From positions 1,426,001 through 1,490,000 of the forward strand of contig OX595985.1 of assembly GCA_951394045.1 (NCBI GenBank): 64,000 bases of DNA, written 5' to 3'. How positions within the stretch are numbered: the stretch's first letter is position 1; each line of letters starts with the position of its first letter. Of the stretch, positions 21,206 through 31,655 are shown one piece after another. The stretch comes from Nitzschia sp. DOCU1. Taxonomy: Eukaryota > Bacillariophyta > Bacillariophyceae > Bacillariales > Bacillariaceae. The position numbers and the translations under genes were made by a program. The notes below the pieces were generated by a model, which saw nothing but the letters and a program-made list of their open reading frames with translations, had not been told where the DNA came from and searched no databases.

Positions 21206-22078
21206 AAAACCCGATCCATCGATGTCAGAATTTTCCACCACTCCACGCCGGCCGTTTTCACTACGCAACTGGTGGCTGCCTACATATTTCGAGCATGCCA
21301 ATAGCATACCACACGCGAGCTGTTGAAGTCAGCGCTTCCCAACTGACGCTTGCGCAGCCTCAATAAATGCGATTCCCCCACCATTCACCCTCATCCAGGC
21401 ACGCAAGTATGTTCCGCATATACGTTACTTACACGCGCGCCACACCAGCCATCCTCGACGCCCACCAGTTCCGCCATCACGCGTGCCAGCCACTCCCGGC
21501 ATGATGCCCACAGAACCCAGCCACGTGTCCAGGCCGAGCCCTTCTTTGCAATTGACAAGTAGTACATCAAAATAGCATTTCTCGCATATAATTTTACACA
21601 TCGCTCATCGAAAACAAGATCGCGACGCACAAAAGAAGCCATCACGATGACCGATGATGATGAGGATGATGTGTTCGATCAAACACAAGCACTCAACGTC
21701 TCCCTTGCTCGAGGGTGGGGTGGGGTGGGGGGGAGGCTCGTATTCTTTGGCTCCTTTTCTACATCCATGACCATCATACCCCAGCAATGAGGTCTCTATT
21801 GTCGTTGACAAAAACACTTCCGCTGCTTCAAAGTGTAGTGGTAGACCCGGACACGAGATTTGGGATTGTCTTACTTCCCCCACGAAAATATTACACGCTG
21901 ATCCATCGAGCAAACTTTCCAAAATACTCAGGCACCGTCTACGATCGCAGACAGCTGCGGCTTTTCACATTTTAGACGTTCTACCTCTGGCGAAGAAAGC
22001 TTTTGAATGATTCGATTACATGATCCGAACCGAAGAATTATTTGAATCTACTGTTTTGCTGATAGCGATGCCGTGGCA
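21206..22078. other. non-coding; includes a 330-bp segment repeated at 29616-29947
   Basis: No gene supported. 21553-21884 (tgacaagtagtac... to ...cttcccccacgaa) reappears at 29616-29947, where it directly follows copy 2 of the duplicated block. After the shared end the two sites diverge completely. Confidence 0.7.
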
Positions 22079-22844
22079 ATGGCAGAAGGTTGTGGGGACG
22101 GTGAAAGTTCGATTTTAGTATTGGCAATCGCACAGGAAACTACCACCAGGACCGTTTTGATTATGATACATGGTTGGGCACAAAATGTATCTGTCTTTCG
22201 GAATCGGACGAAGATCCTGACCAAGAGGTTGAATCAGCATGACATTGACTGCCTCTTCGTGGACGCCCCACTGAATTTGCCACCACTTGTGTCCAGCAAT
22301 TGGGATTTAAAGACGGTTTCCACCAGAAATGGACGTCAAAACGCCCGAGCGTGGTTCTTGTACATCTCCAAGGATCCTAGCGACGGGTCCTTTTCGCAGA
22401 ATGGCAAGGAAACTGAATACCTGGGGCTCGACGAATCTTTGGCGTTCTTGCGATCTGAAATAGAACGGATTCCGCGAACCACCGATAACATTTCACTTCT
22501 GGGTTTCTCTCAGGGCGCCGTCCTGGTACATAGTAGCCGCCCTAGCATCTGGAAGTTGAGATTTGCCTTGGAAACGGATCCAAAGCTGCATAATGGTAGG
22601 AGGCTTTCCCGCTACAACCTCGCAGCTGCAGCGTAGCCAGCTCACAAATCTAGACATGTGATCGCTTCATGTCATTGGCATCAACGATACCAGTGTCCCT
22701 CCAAGTCTCGGACATGAATTATCCACGCGATTTCGTGACCCCAAGATTCTGGAACATGCCAAGGGCCATGTAGTCCCTCAGCAAACCAGAAACTGCTCGG
22801 CGATCATAGAGTTTCTTTTGGACACATCGGCTATGACCAGATGA
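22079..22844 (+). pseudogene. FSH1/OVCA2-type serine hydrolase, broken
   Basis: An alpha/beta hydrolase of the FSH1 family. The first frame (ATG 22079, since 22073 is only GTG) gives LIMIHGWAQNVSVFRNRTK, CLFVDAPLNLPP, RAWF and the nucleophile motif GFSQGAVL. A +1 shift near 22520-22530 is then needed. The rest follows in one frame: IVAALASGS, IMVGGFPAT, LHVIGINDTSVPP (catalytic Asp) and HAKGHVVPQ (catalytic His), ending at a stop at 22842-22844. That frame contains two in-frame TGA codons (22557-22559 and 22659-22661). All three catalytic residues survive, so decay looks recent. The final codon is the exact junction with duplication unit 2. Confidence 0.8.
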
Positions 22845-23329
22845 TTGGACTCTAGGCAAACTTGCATGACTTCATCTGCAATCGCTTCCCCTTCCCGATC
22901 GCAATCCAGCCATAAAATGACAGCATGCACGTCTCGACTCAAATTAGTCAGCATTCGTTGAAGTGGTTGCATATCGTCCTTGTAGATTGTCTCTAGGGGA
23001 GCATCGAAGAGTTGGATAGGATCCACGCGAGACCAGCCGTAATCCGGGGGAAAGTCCGTCGTGGCTAAATGACCACGAACCGATGTGGTAATCATGGTAT
23101 GCGGACTGACAGGCCCTGTGGCAGCTGCTGCTGCTTGTGTGAAAATATCGGGAAAGCGCACATTCGTGTGGGTAAATATTTGAGCGGCATCTCGTCTCAT
23201 GCCGCCATCTTGAGAATCCGGAATCCGATTAAAAGCACTAGCCAAGGCTCGCGCCACCGACGGCTTTTCGGCCACATTCAACACGATCGTCCCATTTCGA
23301 TTGGTACTACCGCGCCGTTGATAAACCAT
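22778..23329 (-). pseudogene. truncated topoisomerase III chimera (duplication junction)
   Basis: Codons 1-162 of topoisomerase III, including the whole Toprim acidic motif (LDCDREGEAIADE), are identical to the parent gene. The duplication junction at 22843/22844 then adds about 21 foreign residues (HLVIADVSKRNSM...) read antisense through the FSH1 pseudogene. The catalytic tyrosine and DNA gate are absent. The parent's upstream region is duplicated with it, so a 183-aa Toprim-only protein could be transcribed; no activity is expected. Confidence 0.85.
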
Positions 23330-23698
23330 CGTATCGACATGGACAAAAGGAAATGCAACACACTACTTGTTGTTGCACAGTATGATATGTGGATTAGTAT
23401 ACTGCTGGATAATAGTACTGTAGTGGTGGAAGCAATCTGGCGTTTGCTACGATACCTACTGCGACCCGGTCGCATCTCTCCTGTGGTGAAGCATTGCCAA
23501 GGGGGAGCATCCGCGCCATTTTTTTAACCGCGCGACGAGAGTTGGGCAGGCGTGTGTACGTGGAATTGAGTACCAGAAGATACATCAGCACATATCCATG
23601 TTTCGAATGAGCTTTGGCAGACATCGACCATCCAAAGAAAACCACCTCTCGCAAAAGAAAGCTTCCTCTATCCTCGCATAACTGCAATCGAGGTGTTA

Positions 23699-23733
23699 AT
23701 AGTCTACAGGTAGAGGCTCTACCTGTAGACTAT
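23699..23733. repeat. perfect 35-bp palindrome, second copy
   Basis: Identical to 14386-14420, carried along by the duplication and without any change in either arm. Confidence 0.85.
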
Positions 23734-23870
23734 CTCGTACGTCTTGAGGCATCTGCCAGTATGCCTCCCTTCAGCGGATAGCGACATGAATATCGGATGC
23801 AAGGAATCGAAACAAAAATTGGCGACGCGGCTCCGCACCGTAACGGCAATCTTCTCGATGTTCCGGGCTC

Positions 23871-25035
23871 ATGGACGCCAAGAAACGGATGAGCCTCGTA
23901 GATTCTCTACGCACCTTGGTAGGAATGATGCCAGTCCTGGTTTCTCGTTGGAAAGATTTCTGGATTTGGCACTTTTTGCCATTTTCTTTACGATCGTTCG
24001 CTCTTGACTTGTTCTGTGACACTGTTGAGTTCTTTCTGATGCCGTGCAAAGATCGAGAACACAAGAGAGGCCTTGACAAAGCCTACTACGACAGGCAAAA
24101 AGAGGAACGGAAGAAGGATCCAGCCAAGGACGAAGCGTATAAAGCTCATCGCGCAGAAAAGGCGAGGCTTCGAAGAGCTCGAATCAGAAAGGCGGCCATG
24201 TCGGACACTACCGGAAATCTTGCTGACCGCATCCTTGATGGATTGGATGATGGAAGGAAACTGGTAAGGCAAGCGATCGAAAGTCAGCATCGTGTTTTGG
24301 AGCATGCGATCGAAAGTCAGCATCGTGTGTATGGCTTGATGATCATGAATCCAAACAATGTTGTCACACTTGCCAACAGCACTCCTTCGCACCACCGTCC
24401 TGAAGGCAGTACGTCCACTCCTCTTTGCACCATTCAAGAAGAAGGAGCTCCTGCTGGGAACTCAGAAGAAAACATTTGCCTTCCTGCTCCTTGGACCCCA
24501 CTATCTCCGGCTCATCGTCAACAGCAGCAGCCTTCGCCTGCTGCCACACCCAGCACATTTTCTTCGCAAGTCGTCGTCAACACTACGTCGCAGGCTCCAG
24601 GACTAACGACCGCGGGGATCTTTCTCCCAACGAATGTCACCCAGGTGAACACTAGTGGCGGTTTCGATTCTGTTGGACAACATGCCTTGCCTACCACGTC
24701 CTTTGCAGCACCCTCGCAACGCAATCCCCGCACCCTCGCACCCCAAGCATTGGCCTTTGGAAACTGCCTGTCTGTTTTGGATAATGTGCCCCAGTTTCAC
24801 TCTAACTTTCCAGGAACTGACTCTGGCTCACGTAAGAGACGAAAGCGGGGGTACCCCGCAGATGAGCCTTGCCCCGAAAATGGTGCGGAAATGGATGATA
24901 CGGGTAAGTTTCCTTTAAATCATTTCGTGCTTGTGTTTGAATGACGATGAACTCATCCTCATCGAATCCCCATTGTTCTTGCCCTCTTTTCTTACAGAGA
25001 ATCAGCCTCCCCCCTCCAAACGAGTCAAACACTAA
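23871..25035 (+). CDS. putative nuclear protein with basic N-terminal region, unknown (copy 2)
   Basis: Exons 23871-24903 and 24998-25035, identical to the gene at 14558, including intron, internal AIESQHRV repeat and nuclear signal. Alternative start at 24039. It is the only gene in the duplicated block that is complete in both copies, and both have the full upstream region, so dosage may be doubled. Downstream, 25036-25394 repeats 15723-16081 and holds no supported gene. Confidence 0.6.
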
Positions 25036-25394
25036 ATCATCGTTGTAGCATTATATCACACACCGATGTTGGTATTGGTTCTAGAATCGCAGCTAACTAG
25101 CAAATATAGTATTTTCCGTTTGTCATTATCGTTATTGCTGCACACTCTATCATGGCGTTGCTGAAACGCAAACAACCCCAGTCGCAGGATCGTCGTCATC
25201 ATCGCCGTCGAGAGGTTTGGGTCCCAGACAAGTCTGGAAACAGCGGGTGGGCAAGAACTGCAATGACTGGTCCCATGTTTGTCGTCTGGCCTCCTGCTAT
25301 TGCTATTGCTATTGCTGCACTACGAAGCAACAAAATGTCTTTTTTCATTATGATGGCGGGGCTTGGCAAATCTATGCCGTCTCTTCTAAGATTC

Positions 25395-25928
25395 TTATAT
25401 TGTTCTGCTTCCAGTTCTTACGAAAACATCGAGTCCAAGTAAATGTAACGAAAACAACTTGGGCAAGGCGTTCCTGCGATGGTTGTTATTGCCGTGAAAG
25501 TATAATGCAAACCGATGGGCGCAAGCAGTCAGGCGATGGGGCGTTAGTAATTTGTTGCGTGAACCGATGAAGCCCATCTGTCGCATAATATCTTCTAGCG
25601 TGATTTCATGCACAACGAAAATGTTGGTTCCGTCAATCGTCGCGTTATTGTCATCGTCACGATGTAAGTGGCGCAGCATTGCTGCTACCTGATTGAATCG
25701 TATTGACTAGGTCCTCCAACTCGTCTAATTCTTGTACGATATATAATTGCCCTGCAATTTCCCACGTGGGATATCGCCGTACTTCTTTGTGAATTGAGAA
25801 CATTGCATGGCTCCATACATTTCGCACCCAACGCTTGCCAAGAATCCATCCACAGCGCCCTGACCCGTCATCTGTTCAACGGTCAAAAAGGCAGTTTCCA
25901 ACATGCCGGTTCCTGCCACGCCAGCCAT
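25395..25928 (-). pseudogene. unrecognised broken gene, copy 2
   Basis: Same two frames and the same TATATAT break as 16082-16615; no differences noticed. The shared lesion shows that the gene was already broken before duplication. Confidence 0.35.
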
Positions 25929-26073
25929 GATTCGACGTAACTGTGGCAGTCAAATCTCATTTTGTTGCGGAAGTGAATCGTCGCCATCTCACATGTGTTT
26001 GATTCTTGTAGTTGCCGTAAAGTAGTAGTCCATCAGAAACACCAAGTTGATACAAACGGCACCAGCTCGGACA

Positions 26074-26556
26074 TCAAAGTAGTACCCGCACCCGATACTT
26101 TTGCTTTTGGGAGTGGCGAATCATGAGACCGCCCAAAAGAAAAGGGACGAGACTTGGCTCCGATCGTTCTCCATTCAAGGGCTTTATTCCCCCTGTCGCG
26201 TCAATCTTCCGAACCAGCTCGTCCGCGTGCTCAATGCCAAGAATCTTGAATTGATTTATCAGATCCTGGAAACCAGTGGTCAAAGGTGTGCCTGTGCGAA
26301 GGAAAGGGGTGAGGTCCACTACTGAGAACAACTCACTGAAGCCCTTACCAACATACGCACCAGACACTAGCCACTTATGATCAACAACCAGACTTGACAC
26401 CGCACTTGATATGGCGGTGTTTCCGTCCCCCAACATGTGGCTCTCGTCACAAATCATACGCCACCAACGAACTTGTTCGAGTGGAGCGCAGTAATCCTTA
26501 CAGCCTTTGTTAGTATGATAACATGCATCAGAGATAAGCACCCTGTACGTAGTCAC
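26074..26556 (-). pseudogene. SNF2-family helicase fragment (copy 2)
   Basis: Identical in translation to 16761-17243, with the DESH box and the same truncations at both ends. Confidence 0.7.
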
Positions 26557-26935
26557 TACATCCCATGAGGACAGCTATGATTGTGCCGCGATAATTCTGG
26601 GAATGCAAGAAGAGAGACCGAATTGGGACAAGATTGGAGCGAGTATGAGTGGAATTCGGACCAAGACTTTGCTGAGTGAGGCGGATATCGTGGTTGTTAG
26701 ATTCGGCGAAAAATATCGTCAATGGAATGCCGCGTTCGACGCCGGCTACGCTGCTGCTTTGGAAAAACCCATCATAACTTTGCATCCACCAGCGATCTCG
26801 CATATGCTAAAGGAAGTGAATGCCAGCGCCAATGTTGTTTGCGAAGACCCGGAACAGGTTGTCGACACTCTAGCGTATGTCATTCGAGGCGACCTTCCGC
26901 CTCCTCGCGACGGAGATAAAGGCAGTAGTTGCTGA
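26549..26935 (+). pseudogene. YtoQ-family protein, N-terminally truncated (copy 2)
   Basis: Identical in translation to 17236-17622, starting at ATG 26603 if translated. It overlaps the tail of the NiSOD fragment on the other strand, as in copy 1. Confidence 0.75.
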
Positions 26936-27305
26936 TCAAGGAAATGATCTTATCGCAGTGCTCTTCTTTTGTATCTATCCACCTCAGTATCTGATTGAGG
27001 GAGAGCAAATCAGCTCCCATTGTCTGGTGAAGCACGCGAGAGGAACGCATTGCCTTTCGAATGGTTGTACAAGCTTGCCTTAGTTCGCCGACGATAGCCG
27101 GATCATCAAAAATACCACAAGGGACTTGACAATGATTGTATGTGACAATTACTGACTCGAAATCAGCATAAGCCAGTGCAACCGCCGCGATAAGAAAGGT
27201 GGCAGCGTTGCCAACTTTTTGTGACCCATCGCCTGAAGACCCTGCATACGAGATCACCCTCGCTTGATTCGAGTAAGTGACCCGTCCTGCTTTGGCGAGC
27301 CTCAT
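26880..27305 (-). pseudogene. sodN: nickel superoxide dismutase, C-terminally truncated (copy 2)
   Basis: Same structure as 17567-17992, with HCQVPCG at residue 58. It differs from copy 1 in the leader (FLIAAVALAYADFES against FLFAAVALAYANFES) and by one further substitution nearby. These are the only protein-level differences found anywhere in the duplicated block. From 27306 to 28037 the sequence repeats the non-coding 17993-18727. Confidence 0.75.
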
Positions 27306-28014
27306 CGGACGGGCCAACAACAACTTCACAACGCACAAGAAAGAAAAGCTTGTTAGTCAAAGATTATGATCTTCAACAACACTCAAGGTCGCGCGATCTT
27401 TCAGCACCTGCCAAATACATCCACTATCGACATACTCACATGATGAACCCTCATCATATCTTGAAGCGCTTCTTTCAATGATGTATTGGTCTACCGTATA
27501 GTACCAACCCTACGGCCTCTAAAATGCTCCCGTTGTCGCAATCGTCGACCTTGCGTAGTCTTGGGTGGCGCATCTTGCTTGTAGCTTTTCATCGATGGAT
27601 GGAAAAAGTCCAGAAAGATTTTTTCTCATGACGGTTGACTTACAGACTGTCAGTCAGTGCCAATCCCGAGAGCGCGCGCCATCAGCCAATTGCGATCTTG
27701 AGTCACGTCGAACTGTCATTAGAGTGTCCGCGATTTGAATATTGGGGACCCCGAATATTGGAATTCGGGATTCCCTCTCGTCCCCAATAGTGAGAGTTGG
27801 GGGTCGGGCTACGGTCTGGCTACATCATTCTCTCTTTTGATTGGTCAATAGCGGGTGGGCTACGGTCGGGCTACATGTCGGGGTTAAAAGTTACAAGACA
27901 TATCGAAGTAGTCCACTGTCACGATTTTGACTGATGGCGAAGCGAGAAGCGTCATCGAGTCGAGTCGAGTCCGTCGAGTCACTCGAGTCACTCGAGTCTC
28001 TGGGACTCACTCAC

Positions 28015-28060
28015 AGCCCGTAGAAACATGTCAAGATAGCCCGTAGAAACATGTCAAGAT
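28015..28060 (+). repeat. 23-bp tandem duplication next to the LINE insertion
   Basis: agcccgtagaaac plus the following ten bases occurs twice in a row here and once at the matching place in copy 1 (about 18702). The second copy overlaps the LINE's 5' target-site duplicate, so it probably arose during the insertion. Confidence 0.8.
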
Positions 28061-29486
28061 CGTGACTGGGATGTGACCAACGCCCTCCATTTCTCCCTCA
28101 AAGGGGTTCGGGGTCGTATCCGGGCATGCCACAGCATTTTCCACACAACCGACACGCAACAACCAGGACCCATCTCGGTCCCCGCACAAATCAACACAGC
28201 ATCCCGGGCTCTAGCCCTCCAATACCTCCACGAGAACCCGGACCCAGTCCCCACAGCCTATCACTTTCCTTCCACTGGGGCCACCCTGGACAGCACACAA
28301 GGGACCATCTCCGCTAACTTCAAGACAGAAATCCGAGATGCGGCGACATGGCCCTATTTGAAATCCTACCTCAGCCGACGATTCGATTGGGGCCCACACC
28401 TGGCCGACAGCATCGACTGGGCCGCCCACAGCGCCGCCCTCTCGGCCCACCGCACCCATCAGTCAATTTTGGTAAAACATCTGTTCCGCCACGCACCGAC
28501 AGGTCACATGGCACACCGTAACGATAAGAGGAAAGACCCATCGTGTTTCTCCTGCAATGCTGAAATGGAAGGCAATAATCATATCGTGAGGTGCCCTGGA
28601 AACACGGCTGCCACATGGCGTACAGAATACCTCAAGAGCATTGAGGACATCCTTTCCGTCCCTCGATTATCAAGCGATCCGTGGCTTATTACGATCATGA
28701 AAGAAGGCATGGAACAATGGCTTATCGAGAGCGGCGCCCCTCTACCTCCCGCTCCGTATCCTGAGAAATACCACCAATTAGTTCGGGAACAAAATGAAAT
28801 GGGATGGGATCAGCCACTCCGTGGACGCCTCTCAGCCCGCTGGAGCCGTCTTCAACAAGATCACCTATCCACAACCAACGGCATGGGGACAGGAACATCG
28901 GGATACGCGTGGTCCAAATCACTCGCAACACACGGCGTCACATGGTGGTTAAAAATTTGGAAATCTCGGAACGAGGTCAGATTCGGAAGCACTCCAGCTG
29001 ATATTAAGGAACGACAACGCCGTCAGATTCATCGTGAACTCAACTTATTATACGCGCAAAGACCGCATATGAGGGACGTCGACAGATACATCTTCCTCCC
29101 ATCGGTGGAAGCACACCTGGCCACAACGCCTGAGGACAACCTACCTTTGCAGAACTGGATCAACCTCAATGAGCCAGCTATCCGTCGCAGCATTCGTGCA
29201 AGAGAAGCCAACCCACCACCACCGCCACCACCGCCACCCTAGAAAAGAAACGATAAATCAGAAAAAGAAAGAAAAGGAGCAATCCACCGAAAGAACAAAA
29301 ACACCAAAAAAACAACCCCCGAACATCAAATAAAAATAATGGGGCGGACAGTAGTTAGAGTTATAGTCCTCGCGGATTCCGATCCGCCGGGAACGCGGGT
29401 CGACCGACGTATCGGCTTGCCGATGCGATCGGAGCGGCAGCGTTTAATAAATAAGACCTCTTAACCCCATGTCAAGATCGTGACTG
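28050..29486 (+). mobile_element. 5'-truncated non-LTR retrotransposon (LINE) with 19-bp target-site duplication
   Basis: catgtcaagatcgtgactg occurs at 28050-28068 and again at 29468-29486, flanking 1.4 kb that is absent from the matching site in copy 1. The body holds the end of an ORF2-like protein and about 225 bp of A-rich 3' region with a final GC-rich palindromic segment and a short tail (tttaataaataag). Loss of the reverse-transcriptase part with the 3' end kept is the usual result of incomplete target-primed reverse transcription. Because copy 1 lacks it, insertion followed the tandem duplication. Confidence 0.85.
28073..29242 (+). pseudogene. LINE ORF2 C-terminal remnant
   Basis: About 390 codons open from the truncation point to a stop at 29242. 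The diagnostic part is a zinc-binding C-x2-C-x8-H-x4-C cluster (CFSCNAEMEGNNHIVRC), placed as in the C-terminal domain of LINE reverse transcriptases. Downstream is a Trp-rich region (GVTWWLKIWKSRN) and a polyproline end. The ATG at 28076 or nearby is fortuitous. The reverse transcriptase and endonuclease domains are missing, so it is not autonomous. Confidence 0.7.
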
Positions 29487-30177
29487 CTTTTTCAGTCCCA
29501 AAATAAAGAATCAAAGTAGTCCATGATGGCATCACATTTTCGGGAGCGAACTTGTTCGTGCGCGATGGCGCAACACGAAAACAATCCCTCCCTCCAACCA
29601 GGGCACCGTTTTGATTGACAAGTAGTACATCAAAATAGCATTTCTCGCATATAATTTTACACATCGCTCATCGAAAACAAGATCGCGACGCACAAAAGAA
29701 GCCATCACGATGACCGATGATGATGAGGATGATGTGTTCGATCAAACACAAGCACTCAACGTCTCCCTTGCTCGAGGGTGGGGTGGGGTGGGGGGGAGGC
29801 TCGTATTCTTTGGCTCCTTTTCTACATCCATGACCATCATACCCCAGCAATGAGGTCTCTATTGTCGTTGACAAAAACACTTCCGCTGCTTCAAAGTGTA
29901 GTGGTAGACCCGGACACGAGATTTGGGATTGTCTTACTTCCCCCACGAACGTGTTGTTGCTCCTTGACGATGCGTCCATTATTGGCGGTGGTCAACCTTG
30001 ATGGAGCACCATTGATCCTTATCAGTGCGCCTAAGCTTTAAAACGAAACAACTTGTTTCGATAGAGGCAGTAGTAGGCTTGGCCTAACGTACTATTTATC
30101 CATTGAGTATTATTATTATTATTACTTAGTAGCAGCAGAGTTATGCAGAATAGACTTTGGCCCCATATCGTCTTGCA

Positions 30178-31374
30178 TTAAGATGGATCATCGTGGTCCG
30201 AGCACCGTCTAACTCTCGCGTTCAAGGCGTCCCAGTAGCAAGCTAACACGAAATCAACAGCCACAAAGTACGATTGTGTGTCGGTCCTTGTCGTTGAACC
30301 GGCATGAATTAGCCGAATTTCTGTCCCGTTCTCATTGTCAACAAGGCCTTCGCCGGAACTCAAGGTATTTGGTTGTTCCACAGGTGCCCAGCAGTCGGCG
30401 TAGTGGAAGGGCATCTTGTTCTGTTGCAAATACAATGCGATAACTTCGAGAAAACTGGATGGCCTTGTCGCAGTGTATTGACGAGAAAAGTCGCACCCGC
30501 TGTGCCCATCCGTAATGGCATCGTCATCGTCACTTGAATCAGTAGCTAAACTGCTGCACTCGTGTTCGAACAGTACAGCGTTGGACATGGGAAGCCTCTG
30601 CGGATCAGGTTCTGCTGTGTCTGGATCCATAAGACCCTCTAAAGAAATATCATTCAACTCATCCGAGCATTCGCTTGAATCGTCGTCAAAGATATCTCGA
30701 TTTCTTGCTACACCCGCTGTAGAGGCCTTATAATCCTGTGCAGATGTCTCTGAGCTTTTGGGGGTGCTATCGTCACCACGAAACGTAGACATAGTTGTCC
30801 TTGGCTTCTTATTGGACAGTGCGCCCACTTGACAACGACGCTGAAGGTGTTTGAGGTTACCTTCTGCAGCTCTGGCTCTTCGCTCATTTTCCTCTAGACT
30901 ACTGATCCAGTCGTCCGCTTGGAGCAGGGAGGCATTTCCCCCTTGCAAGAACAAATTCGAGATATGAGTCCTCCATTGCTTCGTCAAGCTGAAACGAAGT
31001 TCAAGTCATTCACCCCTAGAGGGCAGGCTGGCCAGGAAGGTTTCTTCCAACGTAGAAAGCAACTTTGTATCGTTATGGGGGCCTTGAGGGGAGGGACGAG
31101 GACTAGAATTTCGTTCATACGATCTCATGCTCAATTTGGCATTCTTCATCTTCTTTGTTAGGCGACTGGGTTCGCACTACAAAAAGTCGCCGAGGAACTG
31201 ATTCAGTTTCGTGCCGTTTGGCAAAGGGAGGTTTCCTTTATCAAAAGCGCCGACTAAATAGTCAGTTAGAGCGATCTCGTCGTCCTTCCAGCGGCCAGTT
31301 CGTAACATATCTAGCGCCCCGCACTTGGAAGGCTGGAAAACCAGTCGAGAGTAAACATCAACTTCTGCTTGCAT
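30178..31374 (-). pseudogene. GAF-like regulator family, N-terminal half, two in-frame stops
   Basis: One continuous frame from ATG 31374 to the stop at 30178, interrupted by TAG at 31177-31179 and TGA at 31006-31008. The order is a conserved block (GNLPLPNGTKLNQFLGDFL, then CEPSRLTKKMKNAKLS), an acidic low-complexity middle, and the start of a sensor-like domain (MPFHYADCWAPVEQPN, IRLIHAGS). The next part of that domain (FGE...GLPGR, as in the gene at 47803) is missing. A second, more decayed copy of its middle lies upstream at 31420-31655. I recognise this only as a recurring family with a probable GAF-like ligand domain. Confidence 0.6.
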
Positions 31375-31419
31375 AGCCTCGATCTGCGAAGTTTCTGCAC
31401 TTGCCTACAGCCGCGTTGT

Positions 31420-31655
31420 ACATGAGAAGCTTCTGCGGAGCAGATTCTGCTACCTCCTCGAGGATCATTCAATTCGCTCGCATCGTCGTCATAAATATAA
31501 CGCTTTGCTACACCCGCCGAGACCTTATAAACCTGTGCCGAGGCCTCTGAGCTTTTGGGGACGCTATCCTCACGACGAAACGAAGAATTACTCGTCCTTG
31601 CTGGCTCCTTATTGGATAGTGTCCCACGTTACAACGACTCTGAAGTTGAGCCCAT
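31420..31655 (-). repeat. diverged second copy of the GAF-like gene's middle part
   Basis: Similar over its length to 30575-30845, including gcctctgagcttttgggg and ttattgga(c/t)agtg, but with indels and no open frame. It is an old tandem copy that has decayed further than the first. Confidence 0.6.

Larger units (their letters stand above)
18862..21552. mobile_element. 2.69-kb segment present in copy 1 and absent from copy 2 (putative insertion)
   Basis: Copy 2 reads ...accgttttgat then tgacaagtag... without interruption at 29615/29616. Copy 1 has 2,691 extra bases at the same point, containing the PIF1-like helicase pseudogene and its inverted repeats. With the shared dinucleotide AT, the insertion can be placed exactly between A and T, and the plus-strand 5' end then reads TCCGAGG. 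An A|T target and a 5' TC are Helitron habits, but the 3' end (TTTGCAA) is not the expected CTRR and no Rep (HUH) domain is visible. Deletion from copy 2 is an equally simple reading. Confidence 0.5.
13530..22842 (+). repeat. tandem duplication, unit 1 (9,313 bp)
   Basis: Everything from 13530 to about 18727 reappears at a constant offset of +9,313, and unit 2 begins at 22843, directly after this unit ends. The offset equals the unit length, so it is a head-to-tail direct duplication. The left edge lies inside topoisomerase III exon 1 (common base g, then attggactct). The right edge falls within the stop codon of the FSH1 pseudogene. Only a single base of microhomology is visible, suggesting end-joining. 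Confidence 0.9.
22843..29947 (+). repeat. tandem duplication, unit 2 (altered)
   Basis: Copy of 13530 onward. It matches unit 1 with no indel up to 28037. It then differs by a 23-bp tandem duplication (28015-28060), the LINE insertion (28069-29467) and absence of the helicase segment. It ends with the copy of 21553-21884 at 29616-29947. The counterpart of unit 1's last 960 bp (including FSH1) is missing. The substitutions I can see by eye are three in a 70-bp patch (unit 1 positions about 17810-17880) and one near 29585. Confidence 0.88.

Noticed and set aside
18862..21552. Calling the helicase segment a Helitron
   Set aside because: No Rep/HUH motif, no CTRR terminus and no convincing 3' hairpin were found; only the A|T placement, TC start and PIF1-like helicase fit.
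22557..22661. TGA recoding (selenocysteine or tryptophan) in FSH1
   Set aside because: The gene also has an unrelated frameshift, the TGA positions are not known selenocysteine sites in this family, and neighbouring intact genes use TGA as a stop or avoid it internally.
13530..29947. Explaining the duplication simply as two haplotypes joined by assembly
   Set aside because: The offset exactly equals the unit length and the sequences after the shared blocks (21885 and 29948) differ entirely, as expected for a tandem duplication with later deletion. An assembly effect is still possible and is named as a check, but is not the simplest reading of the sequence.
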